DNA of 50,000 nt, from the NCBI GenBank assembly GCA_009746045.1, contig RPFO01000089.1:560958-610957 (forward strand). Direction: 5' to 3'. The notes under the pieces were generated by a model. That model saw nothing but the letters and a program-made list of their open reading frames with translations. It searched no databases and was not told the DNA's origin. Origin of the DNA: Mesostigma viride (lineage: Eukaryota > Streptophyta > Mesostigmatophyceae > Mesostigmatales > Mesostigmataceae). This document shows positions 21,291-33,178 of the stretch, piece after piece (position 1 is the first letter of the stretch; each line of letters starts with the position of its first letter). Both the position numbers and the translations under genes were made by a program.

Positions 21291-21820
21291 ATGACACATG
21301 CAACATATTAATGCGTAGCACTCAAATTATTGTATGGATCAAACTCGCTGGGGCCCGATAAGGTGAAGTTCAACACATGCCCGTGCACATCATGTTGTAG
21401 AGAAAGTACTGTTATATTCCCTAACGTTCTCAGCGCCCGGCCTCCGCCCCGCGGCCAGGCAGTACGAGAGAAGCTTGGGCGAGAGCAGTCCAAAAAATGC
21501 GCACGGCAAGAGGTCTAATGCATGCAGGCCTGGCATTTCGATATTTTATGTATTTCCGCTGCCCCTACAGTAAAAATTTTCAAGGAGCCGGGCTAGGGGC
21601 GCCTACGCTCGTGTGTACTAGCTGCAGCAGCCTGAGGCAGCCAGCCACAGCTGTAGCCTGTAGGCTGTTACTAGCTCCATATTGCTAGCTAGTTGAATGA
21701 AAGGTTGATCAAGCAACAAGCGGATACATGTAGACTGCATCACGTGGACGTATACCCATATATAGAGGAGCTTCGTACCCCTGTACACAAACAGGATCAA
21801 ATAATTAATTAATTAATAAA
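21291..21820. other. non-coding spacer
   Basis: Contains no recognised gene. Only short open frames without domains are present. AATTAATTAATTAATAAAAC occurs near 21,802-21,821, the same kind of microsatellite seen at LINE tails. Confidence 0.5.
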
Positions 21821-21821
21821 A

Positions 21822-22143
21822 CTGGTGCTCCCGTTGGGGAGTCACGGAGCACCGAAGTGCACCCTGTATGTGCACAACTAGGACCTAGATAGCTTACACC
21901 ATCCATTCAATCCCATCCCCTCCCACTGAGGACTTATGCTCACGTGACACAGTCACGTGTCTATTAATTAATTAATTAATTAATTGATTAATGTGCACAA
22001 CAGGAAGAAAGGGCAGAGACCCCCTTTCTCCTTCATTAATTAATTAATTAATTAAACTCGTGCTCCCGTTGGGGAGTCACGGAGCACCGAAGTGCTTTTA
22101 ATCCCTGTGTGTGCACTACAGGAGAAAGGGCAGAGACCCCCAG
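21822..22143 (+). repeat. hairpin modules and a short LINE tail copy
   Basis: GTGCTCCCGTTGGGGAGTCA followed by CGGAGCAC forms a hairpin at 21,825-21,852 and again at 22,054-22,085. Between them lies a ~90-bp LINE 3' end (21,872-21,960) followed by (TTAA)n to about 21,990. The phrase GGGCAGAGACCCCC with CTCCTTCAT also occurs twice (22,010-22,035 and 22,128-22,152). The pattern suggests repeated insertion or tandem duplication of a small non-autonomous unit. Confidence 0.6.
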
Positions 22144-22250
22144 TCTCCTTCATGCCAAAGGCATGCCACAGCTGCAATCGGGCGCGGCTAGCTAAAAGGA
22201 CAGGCTAACGATCCGGCAAACTGTGGGTGCAATAAGACCCATGTGAGCAT
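22144..22250 (+). repeat. direct repeat R, left copy
   Basis: Matches 24,015-24,112 with small indels. Shared landmarks are TCTCCTTCATGCCA, GCCACAGCTGCAATCGG, CGATCCGGCAAA and GTGCAATAAGACCCATGTGA. The two copies flank the reverse-strand LINE ORF1 region in the same orientation. The function is unknown and I do not recognise an RNA gene in it. Confidence 0.65.
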
Positions 22251-22450
22251 ATCATAGCAAGGAGCGTGGGCAAGTAATCTGAACATAGCCAGGGCGTAGC
22301 ATGGCTGTACTAGAACTAGGCTAAGGCTGGTTGTGTACCGTGCGTTGGCGGCACGTGACTAGGTGTGTTGGCACAGCTAGGCAAACATTCTAGGCATGGC
22401 TGCCTTAGCGACAGTGACTCCAATGGTTACAAGCTAGGGCTATTGCTATT
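22251..22450. other. short non-coding spacer
   Basis: Nothing recognised between repeat R and the end of LINE ORF1. Confidence 0.5.
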
Positions 22451-23827
22451 CTAGCCCGCTGGGGGCGTCCACATCTTGTGGTTGATCATCAGGTCCCCGC
22501 CCCTCCAGTACACCTTGGGCTTCTGGGGGTCCTGCTTATGGCGGAGGTATTCCGGCCACAGGTCGCGTCGCTGCTGTTGCTGAGCGGGGGTTAGGTCGTC
22601 ATCCAGCGTCCAGGTGAGGTCGTGCAACCGCTTGCGACGAGAGAGGAACCGCTGCTTATCCTCAGGGGAGAGGAAGGTGAGCAGGACTGGTGGGGTGGCC
22701 GCCTTGTCCCGTGAGTGGGGAAGGCGGTGGCACCCACGCAGTTCTACCTCACCTACCAGGCCCATGAGGGTAAGAAGCTGGTTCTTGATCTCGTCAGCAA
22801 GGGAGGTTGACGTCTCACCTGGCTCAGTTCTGGGGGAAGCGACGTAGCACCACTCGGCACTCGCGGCGAGCGCGATCGGTGACCTCCCGTTGCTGGGCCT
22901 GGCGGTGGTCCTCCAGCTCCTGGAGCTTCGTGGCGATGGCGTCGGTGGTGGAGGCGGTCGCTGTCCGCAGCAGGTCCGCGTAGGAGAGCGGGAGGTCACC
23001 AGCATCCTGCCGGGGTGGCTGGGAGGCAATGGTGGCCGTCTGCTCCGCTAGCTTTGGGACCTGTGTGGCCAGGGCCTCGGTGTGGGCGGTGATGGCCTCA
23101 AGCTTCTTCATGAGCACGCCGCACTTGCCTTCCACCTGGTTAAGGCGAGAGACAAGTGCAGCATGCGTTTCCGAAGCCTGCGCCGCGGTGTGTAGCGCCG
23201 TGAACTGTGGTTGTAGCTTGTGGACGACCTTGGTTTCCACGTTGGAGACCCGGGCCTCGACCGTGTTGAGCGTGGTGTTCAGCGAGGTCATCTTCTCGGC
23301 CAGCGGCCAGGTCACGTGCTCCTCCAGCACTGCGCGGATGTCATCCTTGCAGAGGGAGGAAGCCGATGGGGCTGCCGGCTGTGCGGGGGCTGGGGTGTTG
23401 AGTGCGTTCCAAAGTTCTCTGTGGATGTCGCCGAAGCTGCGCTGGTAGTAGCTGGTCAAGATAAACTGGCGTTGGCGGGATTCGGCACAGGTGTAGAGCC
23501 AGGACGTGTCGCGGTAGTCGATAGCCGCCCCCCTCTCCAGGTCACAAAGAGCTTCCGCTCCTGTGTGAGGAACTGGAGAACTTCGACGACTTCCTGCGGC
23601 GACAGCTGCTGCCACTCGAGGAGGGAGAACATTCCGTCGCCGGGCAAGAATTTGCTCCATTTGTGGCGATCGTGGCATGGTTTCTTGGGCTCAGGCGAGG
23701 CGCTTGGCGAGGGTTTGGCGGGTAAGCCTGGCGGCTGAACAATGGCGAGGGCGAGAGGGTTGGGCTGGGCGCTGGGAAGCTGTGCCAGCTCCTTTTCCAG
23801 CCCTCGTTTTGCTTTGGTAGTCGTCAT
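22451..23827 (-). pseudogene. LINE ORF1 (RNA-binding coiled-coil protein), frameshifted
   Basis: Read on the minus strand from ATG 23,827. The N-terminal part is Pro/Lys-rich. A central helical/coiled-coil region (VEARVSNVETKVVHKLQ, QVEGKCGVLMKKLEAIT) precedes a basic RRECRVVLRRFPQN edge. After a frameshift near 22,827 come RRM-like and C-terminal parts (EVELRGCHRLPHSRD, LLTFLSPEDKQRFLSRRKRL, LDDDLTPAQQQQRRDLW, VYWRGGDLMI). This layout is that of L1-type ORF1 proteins, which coat LINE RNA. A further frameshift lies near 23,530. It is on the opposite strand to the LINE at 18,565-21,290, so it is a separate 5' fragment of that or a related family. Confidence 0.7.
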
Positions 23828-24014
23828 AGCTGGTCACGTGCGTAACTTTGTCTATACTGCGTGGCAGCCGTAACCGTTTATACTGGCAAGTGCGTCTTAG
23901 AAAGGCGCATCGAATGCAAGTGGTCTGACCGAATTTGGGGCTCAGACGCAAAAGATCTGAACTCCGCCGTCAGCCATACCGCCGTCAGCCATTTTCGTTC
24001 GCACTAGACTGTGG
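23828..24014 (-). other. upstream region of LINE ORF1
   Basis: Probably LINE 5' UTR on the minus strand. It includes a duplicated CGCCGTCAGCCAT phrase at 23,966-23,993. No gene is seen. Confidence 0.4.
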
Positions 24015-24112
24015 TTCTCCTTCATGCCAGGGGCGTGCCACAGCTGCAATCGGACACGATATACGATCCGGCAAATTCTGTGCCGGGTGCAATAAGACCC
24101 ATGTGAGCAAAG
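24015..24112 (+). repeat. direct repeat R, right copy
   Basis: Counterpart of 22,144-22,250. It contains GTGCCACAGCTGCAATCGGA, GATCCGGCAAAT and GTGCAATAAGACCCATGTGA. Confidence 0.65.
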
Positions 24113-24161
24113 AAGCGTGCAGCTGCTCCTAGCGGTGCCCCTGGCCATGGGCAGTTAGCTA

Positions 24162-24559
24162 ATGCTAGCAATCACCGCAAGGCACGTAATAATGCTACTG
24201 CGCCAGCTGCCCTCCACGGCCCAACTCTTCCCTATTTTTATTTCTTACTTAGTCCATAAGACCCCGCTTGAGGCCAGGGGAATCTCTGCATCACACAAAG
24301 CCCCCGTTAAGCCGCTGTCTAAGTGGATTTGTTACGCACTTAATCAATTGCTCCCTGATTCCAACACTTTATGGCAACTCACTTTGGCACGGGCTGGCGT
24401 CAGAGGCCCAGGCAGCTGGATTGTCGTCAACTCTTTCCAGGTAACTTCGGGAACGTCTACAATTCTTTAGCCGTACCAATACTTCGCTACAGAAAAAGAT
24501 CTCCAGTACAGTTTGATACGTATGATTTTACCACTTTGTACACCGACACAGTACAGTAG
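24162..24559 (+). pseudogene. Penelope-like reverse transcriptase fragment
   Basis: The frame from 24,162 reads HKTPLEARGISASHKAPVKP, LSKWICYALNQLLPDSNTLW and GSWIVVNSFQV. After a frameshift near 24,445 a second frame reads YRKRSPVQFDTYDFTTLYT. The HK.P..R.I block followed by DF(T/S)TLYT is the pattern of Penelope-like RT motifs, where the Asp of DFTTLYT is catalytic. The fragment stops right after this motif (24,560) where the P/T array begins, so the later RT motifs and any GIY-YIG endonuclease are missing. Confidence 0.6.
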
Positions 24560-24655
24560 ATCTCAGTTAGGTCATTTAAATAGTGCCGGAACCTTTTGCC
24601 ACCTGCGGCAAATCATCTGCGGCCGAATTAACTTGGGTGCTCAGAAGTGGTTCGA

Positions 24656-24803
24656 AAACCTGGCCTCGTGGAGGGGAGTGAAGGGCCGACAGTGAGCGGC
24701 CCACCCGCATGTGGCCTGCTGAGCACGCACTTGGGCGCCGGCATGACTCAAGGCGGATTGAAACCCCTGACCTCCAAGGTGCACAGGTTTTAATAGTTAG
24801 GTT
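24656..24803 (-). repeat. T module 1, tRNA T-arm-like
   Basis: Read on the minus strand it contains GGTTTCAATCCG, a variant of the pol III B-box/T-arm found intact in T module 2. It is bounded by CCTAACTA and the complementary end sequence of the neighbouring P module. No full cloverleaf is seen. Confidence 0.55.
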
Positions 24804-25200
24804 AAATAGTGCCGGAACCTTTTGCATGCCACCTGCGGCAAATCGGTCCGGAACACTATTTTGCCCGGAAGAACCACTTCCGAGCACCCAAGTTAATTCG
24901 GCCGAATTAACTTGGGTGCTCGGAAGTGGTTAATTAATTAATTAAAAGACACGTGACTGCGTCACGTGAGCATAAGTCCTCAGTGGGAGGGGAACATGGG
25001 ATGGAATGGATTGTGTGAGCTATTTAGGTCCTAGTTGCAGGGCCGGTGTGGGCACCGCGGCCCGAATCGCTACAAATGCCATACTTGGTCACACGCGGAG
25101 CCCCCACAGGCTTGGGGGTGGTCTCGGAAGTGGTTCTTCCGGGCAAAATAGTGTTCCGGACCGATTTGCCGCAGGTGGCAAAAGGTTCCGGCACTATTTA
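24804..25200. repeat. P module: ~193-bp near-perfect palindrome split by a LINE tail
   Basis: The left arm (24,804-24,903) and right arm (24,904-24,931 plus 25,136-25,200) are reverse complements around the centre AATTCGGCCGAATT. Each arm contains nested hairpins: TTTTGCC...GGCAAA inside GTGCCGGAACC...GGTCCGGAACAC, then CCCGGAAG-AACCA-CTTCCG. The 191-bp LINE insertion lies in the right arm. Confidence 0.85.
24932..25122 (-). mobile_element. 191-bp 5'-truncated LINE insertion with 13-bp target duplication
   Basis: Reverse complement of the LINE 3' end at about 21,050-21,290 (landmarks GTCACACGCGGAGCCCCCAC, CATAAGTCCTCAGTGGGAGG, GACACGTGACTGCGTCACGT), with a TTAA tail at 24,931-24,946. It is flanked by CTCGGAAGTGGTT at 24,919-24,931 and 25,123-25,135. 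This is a textbook target-primed insertion, younger than the palindrome it interrupts. Confidence 0.92.
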
Positions 25201-25350
25201 ACCTAACTCAAACCTGGCCTCGTGGAGGGGAGTGAAGGGCCGACAGTGAGCCACCCGCATGTGGCCTGCTGAGCACGCACTTGGGCGCCGGCATGACTCA
25301 AGGCGGATTCGAACCCCTGACCTCCAAGGTGCACAGGTTTTAGTTAGGTT
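25201..25350 (-). repeat. T module 2, with exact B-box
   Basis: On the minus strand it contains GGTTCGAATCC, an exact pol III B-box, in the context GGTCAGGGGTTCGAATCCGC typical of a tRNA variable loop and T arm. I find no convincing A-box or acceptor pairing, so it is tRNA-derived at most. The ends AACCTAACT and AGTTAGGTT are inverted repeats. Confidence 0.65.
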
Positions 25351-25379
25351 AAATAGTGCCGGAACCTTTTGCCACCTCA

Positions 25380-26030
25380 GTGTAAGGAGATGTTGGTAGA
25401 GCAGGGGCACAGCTGCTGTGGGCTGGCCCTGCAAATTCACATAGTGTGCTCACCCTAGCTAGCATACACCATACAGATGGCCGTGTTGCCATCTGGTAGA
25501 TATCGTCTGTGTTATTCCACCGTATAGAGCTAGCACACATATTGTAATAAATTTGATGTTTTGTGGTGATGCATGCAAAGCAAAGCAAGGCCAAAAATGG
25601 ATTTGGTGAGCTATGCTCATTTTATCTATGACTAACCTGCTGAGCGGAGAATGCAACGCCGTATAGCACAAAAAGAAAAAAAATATATATATAAAAAAAA
25701 ATTGTGCTGGCACCTGTACCTTAGCCACCCAGGTAGGGGTAATGGTTAGACAGGTGGTTGCTTTAAAAGGTGGGCTTCCATTTTAGGGAAGCAGGTTGTT
25801 TCTTTTGCCTCCCACCCACCCACCCTGGCAAAAGGGGTAGAGCAGGGGCACAGCTGCTGTGGGCTGGCCCTGCACATTCACATAGTGTGCTCACCCTAGC
25901 ATACAGATGGCCGTGTTGCCATCTGGTAGACATGTCTGTGTTATTCCACCATATAGAGCTAGCACACATATTGTAATAAATTTGATGTTTTGTGGTGATG
26001 CATGCAAAGCAAAGCAAGGCCAGAAATGGA
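25380..26030 (+). mobile_element. solo DIRS terminal repeats in order B-A-B
   Basis: B at 25,380-25,605, A at 25,611-25,808, B at 25,838-26,030, all plus orientation and all matching the DIRS element at 1,145-6,022. PAT-like elements carry such split repeats at one end, with B1 and A2 adjacent before B2. This is either the 3' end of a 5'-deleted copy or a remnant of a circular-junction insertion. No coding sequence is attached. Confidence 0.7.
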
Positions 26031-26694
26031 TCCCAATATCGCCAATAATACCTCTAGATATCAGTCACCGACACACACGTAGCCATGTTAATGTCCGAAG
26101 GTACGGTGCTGACTTCGAATCACTCTAGGCAACATTTGACGATAGTATTATAGCTACTCTTTTGCTCGTATCTTTTTATACCTAACTAATTGCCCCTTTG
26201 CCAAACTTCCAAGTGCTCGCTAGGCTCGACTCTAGTCGGCACGCTACACCAAGCTTGCCAAGCCGGGTGTTCATGCGCTCTGGGAATTGGTGACTCACAG
26301 CATGCAGTGTACTTAGAGTAATCAGTATCAGAGGCTTTTCGGATCTCCCATTGGGTACGAGCTCGCCAGAAAGAAATAAGTTTTTTCATGCATGGTGTGT
26401 TGTGATGCACTGAGAATCACGGGTATAGTGGGGTGGAAGAAAACCATGTCCAATGACACCCCGGCAAAGACATGGTACACTATGCCCGTTTTCCCAAGGG
26501 CGTGATGTGACTAACCAAACACAGCACAGATGGGCACAGAAATGTTGCGGGCCCGACCCTTGGAACGGGCGCAACAATGACATAAATTGTGTTTTATGGC
26601 TTGTTGTCATAGTCCGCAGAACTTTGGGACTCATTTCGGGACTTACAACTGTAATTTGGGCATTGTCCCTTGGTCAGGACTTTTGTAAGGAATT
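26031..26694. other. non-coding spacer
   Basis: I see no gene, repeat of the named families, or RNA gene. Open frames are under 83 codons and have no domain. Confidence 0.5.
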
Positions 26695-27255
26695 ATGAAT
26701 ACATTTCTTGTTTTTGGTCCATTGGAGTTCCTTCCCACCAAGAGAAACATTTATTTTACATTTTTGTGTGCTAGGCTTTATACGGACAGCCTATACCACA
26801 CCTTCGAACTCAGTGCACATCATTATCAAGTTGGTTATTGTAGCACCATGCTGGGGGCCCAGCATACTCGAACACAAGGTGTTGCCCCTCTTAGCAGCGT
26901 GGGTGGGTGGGTGGGAGCTGAAAAGAGGCCTCCCTACTACGTCCCCTACACCACTTCAAGTACTGACTATCATTCATATTGCGCCACGCAGGCCTGCCGG
27001 CTGGCGCAAGTACAAGGTGACTGACTGCCCATCACAGTTGCGCCACGCCTGGCGGCTAGCGCAGGTACAACAAGGTCTAGTGACGTACGTTAGAAGCTAC
27101 CTAGGCCTGCACTCCGGAACCACACTCAGCCGCAAAAAGGGCCGGCCGGTGCAGTACCCTCGTGACAAGCGCTAGTCTTACGCTACCTACGGCAGGTCGG
27201 TCCCCTTTGAGCCCGTCCACGCGTCATATATAAAATGAGCGAAGCCCAACAATAG
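26695..27255 (-). repeat. DIRS-like terminal module C, reverse copy
   Basis: Reverse complement of 9,691-10,170, with an extra ~80 bp near 26,965-27,045 that duplicates a TGCGCCACGC...GCTGGCGCAAGTACAAGGTGA-like segment. It ends (minus strand) at ACCAAAAACAAG without a following D unit. Confidence 0.65.
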
Positions 27256-27450
27256 TTTGCGCGATCCGGACTAGTTATTTTGGGCCTAGGTTGATGTATG
27301 AGATCTTCTAGGCGTCGGTGCAGTCGCGCCGCGCTGCGTACTTTATACAGCTGGTTGAGATCTGGTACTCATGCGTGGATTCTGTAGGCGAGGGTCGATG
27401 TCGACCCGAGGATATTGTGTGGACTGTTTCGGAATTCTCTGGAAGGTCGG

Positions 27451-27908
27451 AGTTAGATGAGATGCTCAGGCTGACACACGGATTTCCGGCCTGCGCGCCG
27501 CGTATTGCCTACCGCGGCTGAGCGGGACACCTTAGTACTGTACGGCAGGGCGTACGGTCCTGCGGTGTCATGTGGACTGACGTGTAGTGCGTGCCAGACT
27601 GTTCCTAGGCTCTAGCTTGACCCGCCAGATCCGGTGTAGCCGGGTCTGACGGGCCGAGTGTTAGCTGGTTGCTAGTGACGTGGTCGCATGGCATTGCAGT
27701 GTACAGTTGTCCACTGGTAGGCGCTGCAGGTAGCGCTGCCATAGGCATATAGGCGTAGCACTGGGGAGTGCCGCAGCACCCGAGTTTGCCCAGTTTCCAT
27801 CCTGAGCCCTCAAGCTTTCACTACATTCCTTGTATTATTGCTAATACATTCGTCATTCTCATTTCCAGCTTTCGTCAGTTGTCCTACGTCTCACGACGCA
27901 TTCCAACT
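27451..27908 (+). repeat. 5' LTR of copy 1
   Basis: Begins AGTTAGATGAGATG and ends CGCATTCCAACT; 458 bp. It is followed by TTGGACTGAAA, also conserved in copy 2, which is the candidate primer-binding site. The TG...CA termini usual for LTRs are not obvious at these limits, so the exact ends are uncertain by a few bases. Confidence 0.85.
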
Positions 27909-27953
27909 TGGACTGAAACAGTTTTTTTTTTTTTTTCCCCAAAAACAAAAAAC

Positions 27954-31194
<3,241 letters not shown>

Positions 31195-33178
31195 ACGAGG
31201 ACGAGCTGGGGCATTTGGACGTCCTGTGCCACAAGTGCCACGGGCCGCCCCACGGTGACCCCAAGGACTGCAAGCGGCCTCCTTACGGCAAGAAGTGTGA
31301 GTCTCCCTCTCATGCTGGCTTGAGTGTGCCTGCTTCACCCCTTTCATCTGCATGCCCCACTGTCAGAGCAGTGAGCAGTTCTGGAAAGGTGCTACAGCTG
31401 GTTTCAGAAGATTATGTCTCTAAACCAACCTTCACATCTATGGTTCCCAAGGTGTGCAGAGTGTCCCCCTCAGAGGATGCTCATATCAGTATTCAGGAGC
31501 TTGCTTTGCAGTTGCACTTCCTTTATGGGCATGAAGTGAGTGCAGAGGTGGTGGCAGCAGCAATAGGGGGGGCAGCACTCAGACGTGCTTGCCAGGTGGT
31601 CAGATCCCACTGCCAGCATTGTCAGTTCAATGCACCCAAACCCCCTAAGTGGCATGTAGCTACCCCACCTAAGTGCAAGGGCAGGGTGGTAGGAGATGTC
31701 TTTCATATAAAAGGACAATCTTACTTGGCACTTAAAGATGCATGGTCAAGGTACACAACCATTGAACCATTACCTGGAATGGACAAGACACAGTTGCTCA
31801 GGGCTCTCTTGATTGCTCAGGCCAGGTACTACCCTGTGGAGGCATTGTTACTGGATCAACAGTTCACGTGTCTTGCCAATGAACCAGGGTGTGAGGCTAT
31901 TGATCTGGCAGGGCTAGAAGATCATGAGAGGCAAGGCATCATTGAAAGGGCCATCAGGTCCATTAAAACCCTTGTAGCCAAGGAAGATGGTAATCTGCTG
32001 GCTGACAGTGGGTCATATGCTGACAGAGCTCTGTGGTCCACCAGGCTGTGCCAAGTCCTCAACAGGAGGCCACTCATGAAAACCCCACAAGGGGTGATCA
32101 TTACACCAGATGGATTGCATGCAGGCATTTATCCACCTGAGGTACTAGCCCTATACAATGCACAGCGAGCACATACAGCTAGCAGGTTAGCTGTCAAGGA
32201 TGCAAAGCATCCACGTCCCACCTTCAGAGAAGGGGATCAGGTCCTATTCTACAAGGAGTCGGGACTAGGCAAGGTGGGTACCTGGCATGGGCCAGCCACC
32301 ATCCTAAAGTTTAACACCACTGGCAGGACAGTGCTGGTTAAACACAATGACACGGGTAAGATTCACAGGTGTTCACCTCACAGGATGAAATTGTATTTTC
32401 CAACTGTGTCAGACGTGGCAGAGGAGGAAGAGCTGTTGGCCGACAGCCCTGTACAGTTGCCTGGCATCCCAGCGTTGCCCAGTGAGTGGTTGTTTGGAAC
32501 ACCCACTGGTGAGTGTGAGAGCCACAACCACTGTGACACCCAGGTCACCCTTGATGATTATAGGCAGTCACTGCAGGCTTGGCCCCCTGCAGCAGAGGGT
32601 TACATTGGCAAAACAGGTGATCAGCAACCTCTCACCTCTTCAAATGTGAACATAGCTCAGCCACTAGCTGCACCTTCCAAACGCAGCCTAGCAGAAGCTG
32701 TTCGCATTTTACAATCAGCTCATAGAGCTAAAGCTCAAACTGCTGCAGGATCAGCTAAGGTGGGTAAGGTTGGGCAGAATGACAATAGCCCATTTATGGT
32801 TGCAGTGGACACACAAGCCCAGGTCAGCATTATCAGTGCACTGGCTGTGCCCCATTTGCCTTTGGAACCTTCACCCTGGCACCATGTGGCTGATTTCTCA
32901 GGGCAGTCATCACTCAAGGTACAGGGTCAGGTCATGTTGACTATACTTGGTATCCCAACCCCTTTTCAGGTATTGGAAGGTTATAAAGGTAATGCCTTGT
33001 TGGGTGATCCTTTTCTCTCTTACCCTGGTGTCATTATCTCCAGTGATAGACTAGCCATCCAGGACCTGGGTGGTGTTGATCTGAATCATTTCAAAATTTC
33101 TCTTCAAAAACTTCTTCACACCAACATTGCTTCTGTAAAATTTGCTACCCCAAGTATGCCCCAGGGCAAGAACCCTGT

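Larger units (their letters stand above)
24578..25377 (+). repeat. alternating palindrome/tRNA-like array, family 1 (P-T-P-T-P)
   Basis: Order: P, internally deleted (24,578-24,655); T (24,656-24,803); P, full (24,804-25,200, with a LINE tail inside); T (25,201-25,350); P, truncated (25,351-25,377). P begins AAATAGTGCCGGAACCTTTT. T begins AACCTGGCCTCGTGGAGGGG and ends GTTAGGTT. The two T copies are nearly identical. Truncation at 25,377 is caused by the adjoining DIRS terminal repeat. Confidence 0.8.

Noticed and set aside
18565-23827. One LINE with its 5' half inverted by twin priming
   Set aside because: The inverted ORF1 lies beyond the 3' tail of the plus-strand LINE, whereas twin priming inverts sequence on the 5' side.
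24804-25200. Self-cleaving ribozyme (hammerhead) in the P hairpins
   Set aside because: No CTGATGA core with a matching GAAA strand is present; the nested hairpins do not fit the hammerhead layout.
25201-25350. Functional tRNA gene in T modules
   Set aside because: Only the T-arm/B-box is convincing; no acceptor stem or D-arm pairs with it.
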